A stretch of DNA of 64,000 nt, taken from contig JAAUTY010000010.1 of assembly GCA_012031265.1 (NCBI GenBank), positions 24,542 through 88,541 of the forward strand, written 5' to 3'. Both the position numbers and the translations under genes were made by a program. The stretch comes from Spirulinaceae cyanobacterium SM2_1_0. Lineage in GTDB: Bacteria; Cyanobacteriota; Cyanobacteriia; Cyanobacteriales; Spirulinaceae. Below, one piece after another: positions 51,378 to 59,963 of this stretch. Numbering within the stretch: the first letter of the stretch is position 1; the number at the start of each line of letters is the position of its first letter. The notes below the pieces were generated by a model, which saw only the letters and a list, made by a program, of their open reading frames with translations, did not search any database and was not told where the DNA came from.

Positions 51378-54300
51378 ATGTTCAACCTCTTCTATCGCAA
51401 CCGGCAACTACTGCTACTCACCCTGAGTCTTGTCGTCGTCTGGGGGCTGTCCTCCTTCTTCACACTGCCCCGACTAGAAGACCCCGAACTCGTACAGCGC
51501 TACGGCACAGTCACCACCTTTTTGCCGGGGGCGAGTCCCGAGCGGGTGGAAGCGCTGGTGACGGAGAAGCTGGAAGCGGGATTACTAGAGCTGGAAGAAA
51601 TCACCCTGCTCGAATCCACCTCCAGCACCGGCATCTCAGTGATTCAGATCGAGCTGGATGAGACCATCAACGAGGTGGAACCCGTCTGGTCAAAGGTACG
51701 CAGCAAGCTCGATGACACCCGCCCCGAACTGCCCCCCGATGCCAGCCAACCGGAGTACGAAGACGGCGAAGTCTCCGCCAACGCCCTGATCGTCGGTTTG
51801 GTTTGGGAGCTGGAGAATGACGCCAACTACGCCATCCTCAATCGTCTCGCCGACCGCCTCGCCGACCAACTGCGCGCCCTGCCCGGTACGGACAAAGTAG
51901 CGCAGTTTGGCGCACCCGATGAGGAGATTCGTGTTGAAATCACCGCTGCTGAACTCGCCCGCCTCGGCTTGACTGCCCCCATGCTCGCCGAGCAGATCCG
52001 CGCCAGTGACGCCAAAGTTGCCGCCGGTCAGCTTCGCAGTGCCGACACCGAGTTGCTGTTCGAGATGGACAGCGAACTAGACTCGCTGGAGCGCGTGCGG
52101 CAGATCCCGATCCAAGTCGGCGGCGATGGTCAGACCGCCCACCTTGGCGACATCGCCCGGGTCGAAAAGAGTCAGCGCCAACCGGCGACCGATTTAGCGA
52201 TTATTAATGGTCGTCCGGCGGTGGCGATCGCCGCGCGCGTTGAGTCCGCCGCACGGGTCGATCTCTGGGCTGTGCAGGCGCGCCAAGTGCTGCAAGACTT
52301 CGAGGCGCAGCTCTCGGACGGACTCGGCATTCAGGTCATCCTCGACCAGAGCCAATATGTGCAACAGCGGCTCGACGGCGTGATCAACAACCTGCTCGTC
52401 AGCTCCAGTTTGGTGATCGGTATCTCGCTGCTGATCTTGGGCTGGCAGTCGGCGCTGCTGGTCGGGGCGGCATTACCGCTGGCGACGCTGATGGTGTTTG
52501 GCGCGATGAATGTGCTCGGCATTCCGCTGCACCAGATGTCGGTCACCGGCATCATCATTGCGCTGGGTTTGCTGATTGACAATGCGATCGTGGTCGTGGA
52601 CGAGGTGAAATTCCGTCTGCATGAGGGGCGATCGCCCGCCGATGCCGTCGGCAAAACGGTTCAGCACTTGCTCGTGCCGCTCCTCGCCTCGACGCTGACG
52701 ACGGTGCTCGCCTTCGTCCCGATCGCCACGTCCCCCGGCGGCACGGGCGAGTTCATCGGCACGATCGGCTCGACCGTGATCCTGGCGCTGCTCAGCTCGC
52801 TCTTTCTCTCGCTGACGGTGATCGCGGCGCTGGGCGGTCGCCTGCATTTCTGGCAACCGCTGCCCGCCCACTGGACTTGGCTCCAAAATGGCTTTAGCCA
52901 CCCCCGCTTGACGGATGCCTACCGCCAGACCCTGGGCGTGCTGTTTCGGCGACCTTGGCTGACGCTGGGCTTGGCGCTGGTGCTGCCGATCATTGGGTTT
53001 AGTCAGTTCGCGACGCTGGAGCAGCAGTTTTTCCCGCCCACGAACCGCGACCAGTTTCAGATTGAGTTCGAGTTGCCGACTTCAGCGGCGATCGCCGCGA
53101 CCCAAGCCCAAGTCCTGCAAGCTCGCGATCTGATTCGTCAAAATCCGGCGATCGCCGAGGTGCAGTGGTTTCTAGGCGAGAGCGCGCCCGCTTTCTTCTA
53201 CAACGTCATCGCCAGCCGCGAAAATGCCCCCCACTACGCCCAGGGCATTGTGCAGTTGGACTCAACGGACAATCTGCGGCAAATGATCCAGACCCTGCAA
53301 GCCGAACTGGATGCCGCCTTCCCTGATGCCCAAGTATTGGTCAGGCAGCTCGAGCAGGGCCCACCCTTTGAAGCGCCGATTGAGTTGCGGCTGTATGGCT
53401 CCGATTTGCAGCAGTTGCGGATTTTGGGCGATCGCCTGCGCGCCGAACTGGCACAAATTGAAGATGTCATCCACACCCGCGCTGACCTCTCAGAAGCTCT
53501 GCCGAAGCTGGCGCTGGCGGTCGATGAGGTGCAGGCGCGGCGCGTGGGGTTGGATAATGCGGCGATCGCCCAGCAACTCGATGCCAGCCTCGAAGGAACC
53601 GTCGGCGGCTCACTACTAGAAGGCACCGAAGACCTGCCCGTGCGGGTGCGGGTCAGCGATGCGACCCGCGCCAGCCTGGATGATGTCGCTTCGCTGGAAC
53701 TGGTTTCACCACACCACGGCGAGCCAATTCCCCTGGCGGCTCTGGGCGAAGTCGAGTTCGTGCCCAACCTAGCGAATATCTCCCGCTACGACGGCGAGCG
53801 CATCAACACCGTGCAGGGTTTCATCACCGCCGGGGCGCTCCCAGCGACGGTCTTGCAACGCTTCGAGCAGCACTTAGATGACATCGGTTTCGAGCTACCG
53901 CCGGGTTATCGGATTGCCTATGGGGGTGAAGCCGATGCCCGGGGCACGGCGATCGCCAATCTCTTCTCCACCGTCGGCGTGCTGGTAGTGCTGATGGTGG
54001 CCGTGTTGGTGCTCTCGTTCCGCTCCTTTGTGCTCGCCGCGTTGATCGGCACGGTGGCACTGGCGTCTGTTGGCTTAGCCGCTTTGGCCTTGTGGGTCTT
54101 CGACTCGCTCTTTGGCTTCACGGCGATCCTGGGCACACTGGGGCTGATGGGGCTGGCGATCAATGACTCGATTGTCGTCCTCGCCGCCCTACAGGAAGAC
54201 CCCGAAGCCCGCCAGGGCAATCCCCACGCCACCACCGCCGTCGTGCTCAAGTCTACCCGCCACGTCATCGCTACGACGCTGACGACGATTATTGGCTTCG

Positions 54301-54524
54301 TGCCGCTGCTGCTGGATGCGACGGGCTTTTGGCCGCCGCTGGCGATCGCGATCGCCGGCGGTCTTGGTGGTGCCACCTTGCTGGCGCTCTACTACGTCCC
54401 CGCCGCCCACATCCTGCTCAATCGCCGCCCACCACACCAGCCCAACGCTCCGACCATTGCTGCCCCGGCTGAGTTGCGGGCTGTCGAAGCAGCGATGGCG
54501 GCCAACTCACGCACTGGGTCGTAA
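51378..54524 (+). CDS. RND-family efflux transporter, inner membrane subunit
   Basis: 1048 residues, AcrB-like. Two repeated halves, each with one helix, a large periplasmic loop and five more helices. Start: NLFYRNRQLLLLTLSLVVVW; the proton-relay helix contains paired Asp-like residues in GIIIALGLLIDNAIVVVDE; the second half has FGFTAILGTLGLMGLAINDS. The family's FxGxxx(P/F) region TFLPGASPERVEALVTEKLE is present. It exports drugs, metals or lipophilic compounds together with the adaptor at 49962; an outer-membrane TolC-type gene is not adjacent. Regulated, by inference, by the divergent PadR-family repressor. Confidence 0.94.
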   Translation: MFNLFYRNRQLLLLTLSLVVVWGLSSFFTLPRLEDPELVQRYGTVTTFLPGASPERVEALVTEKLEAGLLELEEITLLESTSSTGISVIQIELDETINEVEPVWSKVRSKLDDTRPELPPDASQPEYEDGEVSANALIVGLVWELENDANYAILNRLADRLADQLRALPGTDKVAQFGAPDEEIRVEITAAELARLGLTAPMLAEQIRASDAKVAAGQLRSADTELLFEMDSELDSLERVRQIPIQVGGDGQTAHLGDIARVEKSQRQPATDLAIINGRPAVAIAARVESAARVDLWAVQARQVLQDFEAQLSDGLGIQVILDQSQYVQQRLDGVINNLLVSSSLVIGISLLILGWQSALLVGAALPLATLMVFGAMNVLGIPLHQMSVTGIIIALGLLIDNAIVVVDEVKFRLHEGRSPADAVGKTVQHLLVPLLASTLTTVLAFVPIATSPGGTGEFIGTIGSTVILALLSSLFLSLTVIAALGGRLHFWQPLPAHWTWLQNGFSHPRLTDAYRQTLGVLFRRPWLTLGLALVLPIIGFSQFATLEQQFFPPTNRDQFQIEFELPTSAAIAATQAQVLQARDLIRQNPAIAEVQWFLGESAPAFFYNVIASRENAPHYAQGIVQLDSTDNLRQMIQTLQAELDAAFPDAQVLVRQLEQGPPFEAPIELRLYGSDLQQLRILGDRLRAELAQIEDVIHTRADLSEALPKLALAVDEVQARRVGLDNAAIAQQLDASLEGTVGGSLLEGTEDLPVRVRVSDATRASLDDVASLELVSPHHGEPIPLAALGEVEFVPNLANISRYDGERINTVQGFITAGALPATVLQRFEQHLDDIGFELPPGYRIAYGGEADARGTAIANLFSTVGVLVVLMVAVLVLSFRSFVLAALIGTVALASVGLAALALWVFDSLFGFTAILGTLGLMGLAINDSIVVLAALQEDPEARQGNPHATTAVVLKSTRHVIATTLTTIIGFVPLLLDATGFWPPLAIAIAGGLGGATLLALYYVPAAHILLNRRPPHQPNAPTIAAPAELRAVEAAMAANSRTGS

Positions 54525-54709
54525 TGAGTCGTCAGGCAACCAATCGCAATATCTGCTTCAAATACAGGTGTTGCTGAATTCAGGGATGAAATCTGCTCGT
54601 CAACCAGGAGTAAGCATCCGCAACCGGATTCGCCTTAGCACCAGGGGGCGATCGCGCTTCACCATCAACAACCCTCGACCCTCAATGGCGTTATGGCCTG
54701 AAAAATCAG

Positions 54710-55351
54710 TTAATCTCGACACCCTAGGCTCACCCGCGTCGCGATCCCAGTCACAGGATTGGTGCCTGCGGCTCGTTCACAGAGCTGCGCCACCTGATAG
54801 CGGTCGAGGAGAGCATCGGAAAAGTCTGCGCCCGTTATTTCGGTGTCAAAGAAGCGCGTGCGGGTGGCGATCGCCCGGGTCAAGATCGCATTGGTCAAAT
54901 TCGCGCCGTCGAAGGTGACGCGATCGGCTAAGGTCTCCGACAGATCAGCATCGCTCAGGTCGGCCCCGAAGAAGGCCGCCTTAGTCAAAATCGCACCGCG
55001 CAGATCCGCGCCATGAAAATTGGCGTTGCGCGCATCTGCGCCCGCAAAAGAACTGCCCTGGAAGTTTTGCCCCGAAAAATCGCGATCATGCAACTCGGCC
55101 AGGGTGTAATTGAGTCGCACGTCTGACGCTGCCTCAGTTTGGGCAACAGCCGGCGCGGCACTGATCCCCGCCACGATCAGCGCAAGGCCGCCAAACACAC
55201 AAGCGATACAGCCCACTCGCTCGACCCAGGTTCTTTTGCCTGCTGGCTGGCTGATGGCGATCGCCCAATTCACGATTCCTCCCAAGCCGCGCACGATGGC
55301 AGCGTATCTGGAGAGTCGCAACATCCGGGAGAGAATCGGGCATGGGGACAT
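54710..55351 (-). CDS. Lumenal or secreted pentapeptide-repeat protein
   Basis: 213 residues. After a ~45-residue polar leader there is one hydrophobic segment (GCIACVFGGLALIVAGISAAPAVAQ) suited to a signal or anchor. Residues about 85-185 are pentapeptide repeats, A(D/N)LXX type: FAGADARNANFHGADLRGAI, FFGADLSDADLSETLADRV, FDGANLTNAILTRA. The C-terminus (YQVAQLCERAAGTNPVTG) with a conserved Cys-containing tail is like thylakoid-lumen TL-family proteins. The fold is a right-handed beta helix; function unknown. The ATG at 55351 or 55324 is equally possible. Confidence 0.82.
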   Translation of the reverse strand: MSPCPILSRMLRLSRYAAIVRGLGGIVNWAIAISQPAGKRTWVERVGCIACVFGGLALIVAGISAAPAVAQTEAASDVRLNYTLAELHDRDFSGQNFQGSSFAGADARNANFHGADLRGAILTKAAFFGADLSDADLSETLADRVTFDGANLTNAILTRAIATRTRFFDTEITGADFSDALLDRYQVAQLCERAAGTNPVTGIATRVSLGCRD

Positions 55352-55397
55352 GGCGGGCTACCTCCTAGCGATGAAAACAGTTTTCCGTAGGTGCATC

Positions 55398-55604
55398 CTA
55401 GTACCGCTATGCGGAGTTTTGAGTGCTCAATTTTGAGTTATGAGTGCCTGCAATAACCGCGTTGTGGAGTTTTGAGTTCTCAATTTTGAGTTATGAGTTA
55501 TGAGTGCCTGCAATAACCGCGTTGCGGAGTTTTGAGTGCCTGCAATCCGGGAATCCTGGGGATGATGCCGCTGCGCGGAAGTCAAACCTCAAAACTCAAA
55601 ACCT
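55398..55604 (-). repeat. Interspersed repeat, copy D, with internal tandem expansion
   Basis: Starts with CTAGTACCGCTATGCGG and runs into GAGTTTTGAGT, CTCAATTTTGAGTTATGAGT and CCTGCAATAACCGCGTTG. The block from the inner GCGGAG to GCAATAACCGC is repeated in tandem about two more times (units of roughly 50-60 bases at 55408, 55458 and 55518), and the last unit runs into a normal centre (AATCCGGGAATCCTGG). No flanking CTAG is visible at the right end; the final arm CTCAAAACTCAAAACC ends near 55604. Orientation is opposite to copies A-C. Confidence 0.75.
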
Positions 55605-55748
55605 GATCGCCTCGCCTTCAATGTCCTCCTAACCAAGCCTGACTGAGCACTAGAGTCATCCAACGGAATAAGCCTCTATCAGATTACCAAGCTGAAGAAC
55701 CGGATGAATCGCGATCGCCCCACAATTCAAGCCAGCGACGCCAAGCCG

Positions 55749-56555
55749 CTAGATTTCCGACGCCCGTGAACCGCTGAACATCGGCGACAAATAGGCGACG
55801 ACAAGACCAAGGGCAAAACCGAGAACATTGCGAAAGAGGGGCAGCCAGTCGGCGGTGCGCGTGACCACTGGACCGATCCCGAAGGCAATAAAGAGAATGC
55901 CCCACAGCGGCGAGAAGATCAGCGCCCACTGCCAGGCGACAAGCTGACCGGAGCGACGCGGCACGGCTGCCAGCCCACAAATCACACCCCCTAAAATCGA
56001 GGTCACCAGCGTCAGAATCCATTGCTCGCGGGGCAAGCCTGGAACGACATTGCAGCCGCCATCGCGCAAGCAATCAGCAACGGTCTGGATCGACTGTGCG
56101 ATCGAATTATTCTCCCCATGCTCGCGGATGTAGTAGAGGTTGCCGAAGCGGGTTTGCAACTCGACCCAAAAGGTGCGGGGCAAGAAGTCGTAGACATCGC
56201 GGCCGACATTGAAAGCTAACAGGTTCCCGCCGCGAGCATCCGCCACTAGCAACACACTGCGGTCGTTCAAGCCCCAAAAGTTCTTGACGGCCCGACCGGG
56301 GGTCTGGTCGTACTGAGTCAGGACGCGCAACTTCCAGCCCGTCTCCTGCTCAAACTGATCAATTTGCGAGGCTAACGTTTCTTCTTGGACAGACGGCAAG
56401 AAGTTGGCGAGGTCGATGATCGGGGTGTCGGTTTCGGGCAGCAAGTCCGGATTGTCAAAGGCCTGGGCTGGCGGTACCGCAATGAACCAAGCGCTGAAAG
56501 CCAACAGGAGAGCAATGCAGGAGACAAACAGGTTTTGGATAGAACGTTTTTGCAT
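55749..56555 (-). CDS. TPM-domain membrane protein
   Basis: 268 residues. A signal peptide (LFVSCIALLLAFSAWFIAVPPAQA) precedes a TPM domain (about 40-190: TPIIDLANFLPSVQEETLAS, TGWKLRVLTQYDQTPG, VLLVADARGGNLLAFNVG, and FWVELQTRFGNLYYIREHGE), then three membrane helices (WILTLVTSILGGVICGLAAV, WALIFSPLWGILFIAFGIG, FALGLVVAYLSPMF). It is a second TPM protein besides the Psb32-like one at 29121, but with a longer membrane part. The function is unknown; a thylakoid-lumen or periplasmic role is likely. Confidence 0.82.
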   Translation of the reverse strand: MQKRSIQNLFVSCIALLLAFSAWFIAVPPAQAFDNPDLLPETDTPIIDLANFLPSVQEETLASQIDQFEQETGWKLRVLTQYDQTPGRAVKNFWGLNDRSVLLVADARGGNLLAFNVGRDVYDFLPRTFWVELQTRFGNLYYIREHGENNSIAQSIQTVADCLRDGGCNVVPGLPREQWILTLVTSILGGVICGLAAVPRRSGQLVAWQWALIFSPLWGILFIAFGIGPVVTRTADWLPLFRNVLGFALGLVVAYLSPMFSGSRASEI

Positions 56556-56741
56556 GGCGGCAGCCGTAGACCTCGATTAAAACTCTGAGATTATGAAACG
56601 TGATGTAACGCTTTGTTTACACTTAGTTACTTTATTTTAAGGATAGTAACAAATTTTGGGGGGGATGCTCGCTTTTTTCTGCGCCCGCGATCGCCCGAAT
56701 GCCTGCTCCCTAACGGCTCTCGCTAAAATGAGAACAGCTAG

Positions 56742-58115
56742 CAGTCAGCCATTACGACGCCCTGTCCTCTGCACATTGAACCCCGCCAAGCCCGCCAACA
56801 TCAGACGCTCTCGGCCACTGGCAACAAGCCCGGCGATCAGCGTCACTCGTTTCAGATCGACCGCGATCGCCTCCTCTACTGCGACGATTTCCGACGGCTA
56901 GCGCAGGTTACACAAGTCGCGAGCGCTCATGAGGGGCACGTCTTTCACAATCGCCTCACCCATACGCTGAAAGTCGCACAGGTCGGGCGACGCCTCGCCG
57001 AAAAATTGGTCGCTGAGCAACTAGGTCTAGCCAGCGAACTGGGCGGCATCGAACCCGATGTCGTCGAAGCGGCAGCGCTAGCCCACGATCTCGGTCATCC
57101 ACCGTTTGGGCATATGGCCGAGCGGCAACTCGACCAATGTGCGCGACAACACGGACTCAGCGATGGCTTCGAGGGCAATGCCCAGTCCTTTCGCATCGTC
57201 ACCAAGCTGGCGATTCACCGCCTCGACTATCCCGGCCTCAATCTGACGCGGGCAACGCTGAATGCGCTGCTGAAATATCCTTGGCGGCGCGATCGCACGG
57301 GTGAAACCACCGGTGGCAAACGCTGGCGCAAATACTCGGTCTACGACCAAGATGAAGCCGCTTTTCGCTGCGTGCGGCCACATGGCGACGACCGGCAGAC
57401 CGTCGAAGCCAGCCTCATGGACTTCGCCGATGATCTCACCTACAGCATCCACGACCTCGAAGATTTCTACCTGGCGGGTCTGATTCCCCTCAGCGTGCTC
57501 GCGACGGATCATGAAAAGTTTGCCGGGTTTGTCGCCGAGTGGCTGAGCGATCGCCCCCAAAATCGCGCTGCGCAGACGGTGGCGGGCGATCGCGCCCACT
57601 TTCAACAATTTCTCGACAAAACCTACAACTTGTGTGGCAAGTATGGCGCGGGTTCCGTCGAGCAGCGCGCCCATATTCAACAGGTCAGCTCCCAGTTGAT
57701 TCAGACCTATATCAGCTCGGTCAAACTGAGTCGCGACTATGGGCCAGATGGCTTTTTGCAACGGCAACCGGCACGGGAAGCGGAGCTGAAGTTGCTGCAA
57801 CGGATTGTCTGGACTTACGCGATCGCCAATCCCCGCCTCGCCACCCAGAAATATGGGCAAAGCCGCATCATCAAAACCCTGTTTGACATCTATCTCGAAG
57901 CCGTCATGACCGATGATCTCAGCTTGATCCCGGCGCGGTTTGGGCGGGAGCTGCGCCGACTGCGCGATCGCCGTCTCGCAGAAGAAGCCGTCGCCCCTGA
58001 GCAAGTCCGGCTCGTCGTGGATCTGATCGCCAGCCTTAGCGAAGCTGAAGCCGTTGCCATCTATCGCCGCTTCCTCGGCATTACCCAAGGCTCAGTTCTG
58101 GACTATTTGGATTGA
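56742..58115 (+). CDS. dgt: dGTPase-like HD-domain phosphohydrolase, start codon unresolved
   Basis: The frame is open from 56742 and encodes about 457 residues. It contains the deoxyguanosinetriphosphate triphosphohydrolase signature: FQIDRDRLLYCDDFRRLAQV, FHNRLTHTLKVAQVGRR (first metal His), AAALAHDLGHPPFGHMAER (HD motif), and FADDLTYSIHDLEDFYLAG. Such enzymes hydrolyse dNTPs to nucleosides and triphosphate. The first ATG, GTG or TTG in the frame is the TTG at 57006, inside the HD domain and past the first His, so it cannot be the real start. Another frame holds an ATG at 56728 reading TLNPAK, which resembles the family's N-terminus, so a frameshift near 56785-56800 may explain this. Annotated from the frame opening; the start is unknown. 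Confidence 0.8.
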   Translation, partial: QSAITTPCPLHIEPRQARQHQTLSATGNKPGDQRHSFQIDRDRLLYCDDFRRLAQVTQVASAHEGHVFHNRLTHTLKVAQVGRRLAEKLVAEQLGLASELGGIEPDVVEAAALAHDLGHPPFGHMAERQLDQCARQHGLSDGFEGNAQSFRIVTKLAIHRLDYPGLNLTRATLNALLKYPWRRDRTGETTGGKRWRKYSVYDQDEAAFRCVRPHGDDRQTVEASLMDFADDLTYSIHDLEDFYLAGLIPLSVLATDHEKFAGFVAEWLSDRPQNRAAQTVAGDRAHFQQFLDKTYNLCGKYGAGSVEQRAHIQQVSSQLIQTYISSVKLSRDYGPDGFLQRQPAREAELKLLQRIVWTYAIANPRLATQKYGQSRIIKTLFDIYLEAVMTDDLSLIPARFGRELRRLRDRRLAEEAVAPEQVRLVVDLIASLSEAEAVAIYRRFLGITQGSVLDYLD

Positions 58116-58534
58116 GCGCTGGGGTGATCACAGCACGGCCCCATAAGCCGCCCAGAAATCCGTGTAAGCCACCGCTTTTTGGTTGGCTGTTCGACAAATT
58201 GGCTTGACCCTTGCATCTTTGTTGATCTTTGTGAATATGACCATTCTTGACGGTTCGCGAGGACTCACACGCTGGGCAGGTCGGGATGAAACTGATGCTT
58301 TTACTGGGCGCTATTCTGCTCAGTCGATCGTTACGTCTTGGGCACTACCCAGTGACGAACCCACCCGCGAACTCCTGAAACGCATCCAAGCCGCCGCCCC
58401 GCCCAAGCAGAAACCCCAAACCCGCTGTACTCGCCAAAAAAGCCAGCAACTCATTCCAGACTCTATAAGACGTGAAGTTCTCCCCTGCTGACCCTGCGGG
58501 GGTAACAGGGGCTTCAAAGACAAGCCAATCACCG
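58116..58534. other. Intergenic region after dgt
   Basis: 419 bases with no convincing gene. A plus-strand frame from an ATG at 58237 ends at 58491 but has no recognisable motif and no ribosome binding site. A GAAG...CTTC / CCCCTG...CAGGGG hairpin sits at 58475-58515 with a GC-rich inner stem; there is no T-tract, so it is not a plain terminator. It may be the end of a lost mobile element or a structured RNA; see the findings. Confidence 0.4.
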
Positions 58535-59216
58535 TTAGCCCTGCGGGTCTAGCGGGAGTCCCCTTGACGGAACAGCCAAGATGGGGGCGATCGCCGCAAA
58601 AAGCTGCTCAACCCGCTGAAGATCCTTGTCGCCCGGCGCGCGCTCGACACTGCTGGAGAGATCGAGGCCGTCGGGCGCAGTGAGTGACAAGGCTTTCTGG
58701 ACATTCTCAGGGCTGATGCCGCCGGCCAAAAGCCAAGGCTGCGGCGGCCGAAAGACTTGTAGGCTTGACCAATCTAAGGTTGCGCCGGTACCACCGTAGA
58801 GCTGCGGATGGTAGGCGTCGAGCAGTAGCCAGTCCGCGCAGGTGGCATAGTCGGTGGCGCGGGCAAGGTCGGCAGCCGTCCGCACCCGCAGCGCCACCGT
58901 GATCTCGCAGTCCGGGAGGGCGGCACGCACCTGACGACAAAAGGCGGGCGACTCACCGCCGTGGAGTTGCACACCGGTCAGCCCTGGGCAACCGCTGCCT
59001 GGATGGTTGGCAGCTCAGCGTGGACAAAAACACCAATACGCGCCACGTGGGTCGGCAGTTGGGGAGCGATCGCCCCGATCTGGGCTGGAGTCACATAGCG
59101 GGGGGAGGTCGGCGCACAGATGAAGCCAAGGGCCGTAGCCCCGAGTTGGCGATCGCCCGACCTTGATCTGGGTCACAGATGCCGCAGATTTTGATGCGTT
59201 GAAGTGGGGTAGACAA
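58535..59216 (-). pseudogene. trpF: Phosphoribosylanthranilate isomerase, with two single-base frameshifts
   Basis: Reading three frames in turn gives the complete PRAI of about 225 residues: RIKICGICDPDQGRAIA, then (after restoring one base near 59146) QLGATALGFICAPTSPRYVT and [17 protein letters not shown], then (after one more base near 58984) [45 protein letters not shown] and [16 protein letters not shown]. The isomerase rearranges PRA in tryptophan synthesis; the catalytic Cys (KICGI) and Asp (LLLDAY) are present. Each defect is one base missing in a short C or G run. The start codon is probably TTG at 59216. An autotroph without trpF would need tryptophan, so sequencing error is at least as likely as true loss. 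Confidence 0.85.
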
Positions 59217-59387
59217 TAGCAGCTTGCTAACGCTAGAAGTGTGAAATATTGCTACGCAATGCTTAGATTTGTATCACAAAACCACCATGATCATGAACAA
59301 ATGAAACAGATTACGGTGTGATGTGAAGCCTTGCCCCCGATTCATGCGAATTTGACTACTGATATTCGCTAATGGAGTTTACGAAAC

Positions 59388-59663
59388 ATGAGCTTAACAA
59401 ATGCAATCACCCTACTCGTTACAGCCCCTGCGACGCCGGGCTGGACACCGACCGTGGCCGTAGTGATGATTTTATGCAATGCGCTGGCCATTGTCATCGG
59501 TCGCTTCGCCATTCAAAACACCGGCATCGGGCCTGATTTACCGATGTCTAAACCCGCGCTCTGGAAAGAATTTGGTGTGCCCGAACTCCTAGCGACCGCC
59601 AGCTTCGGACACATTCTCGGTGCCGGTGTCATTCTCGGTCTCGCCAACGCCGGGGCGCTCTAG
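59388..59663 (+). CDS. psaK: Photosystem I subunit PsaK (reaction centre subunit X)
   Basis: 91 residues: an N-terminal polar lead (MSLTNAITLLVTAPATPGWT), one membrane helix (VAVVMILCNALAIVIGRFAI), a positively charged loop (QNTGIGPDLPMSKPALWKEF), a second helix (ELLATASFGHILGAGVILGL) and the tail ANAGAL. These are the features of PsaK, which sits at the rim of photosystem I near the IsiA or LHCI docking side. The stop TAG (59661-59663) lies inside the CTAG of repeat copy E. The 171-base upstream gap is AT-rich and may carry the light-regulated promoter. Confidence 0.95.
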   Translation: MSLTNAITLLVTAPATPGWTPTVAVVMILCNALAIVIGRFAIQNTGIGPDLPMSKPALWKEFGVPELLATASFGHILGAGVILGLANAGAL

Positions 59664-59770
59664 TACCGCTACGCGGAATTTTGAGTTCTGAGTTTTGAGT
59701 GATGAGTGCAGACAATACGGGCATCCTACGGATCCTGAATGGGCATCTCATTTCCGCCGCCTTGTACTAG
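59660..59770 (-). repeat. Interspersed CTAG-bounded repeat, copy E (overlaps the psaK stop codon)
   Basis: 111-base copy in reverse orientation: CTAG at 59660-59663, TACCGCTACGCGGAATTTTGAG, the heptamer-like TTGAGTTCTGAGTTTTGAG tract, the GGGCATCC...GATCC centre, GAATGGGCATCTCATTTCCG, and TTGTA before the right CTAG (59767-59770). The left CTAG carries the psaK stop. Confidence 0.9.
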
Positions 59771-59852
59771 TACACTAAGGCGGAATCAAGGACATGATTC
59801 AACGTGGCTGAAAGCCTTGACAATCCAGCATTCTGACTTTCGCACAGCAGTA

Positions 59853-59963
59853 CTAGTACCGCTACGCGGAATTTTGAGTTCTGGGTTTTGAGTTTTGAGT
59901 GCCTGCAATCCGGGAATCCTGGGGATTTTGAATAGGCATCTTATTTCCGCCCTCTTGTACTAG
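59853..59963 (-). repeat. Interspersed CTAG-bounded repeat, copy F (truncates the hsdR relic)
   Basis: 111-base copy, same orientation as E and 82 bases after it. CTAG at 59853-59856 and 59960-59963 bounds TACCGCTACGCGGAATTTTG, TTCTGGGTTTTGAGTTTTGAG, the AATCCGGGAATCCTGGG centre and AATAGGCATCTTATTTCCG. Its right end coincides with the point where the decayed type I restriction gene stops. Confidence 0.9.

Noticed and set aside
57078..58088. 336-residue minus-strand frame antisense to dgt
   Set aside because: Shadow frame; the HD-domain motifs are on the plus strand.
58183..58491. Plus-strand frame in the gap after dgt
   Set aside because: No family, no ribosome binding site, and a non-ATG first codon; kept only as an intergenic note.
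55398..59963. CRISPR array
   Set aside because: The repeats are long, not regularly spaced, lack unique spacers of constant length, and no cas gene is present.
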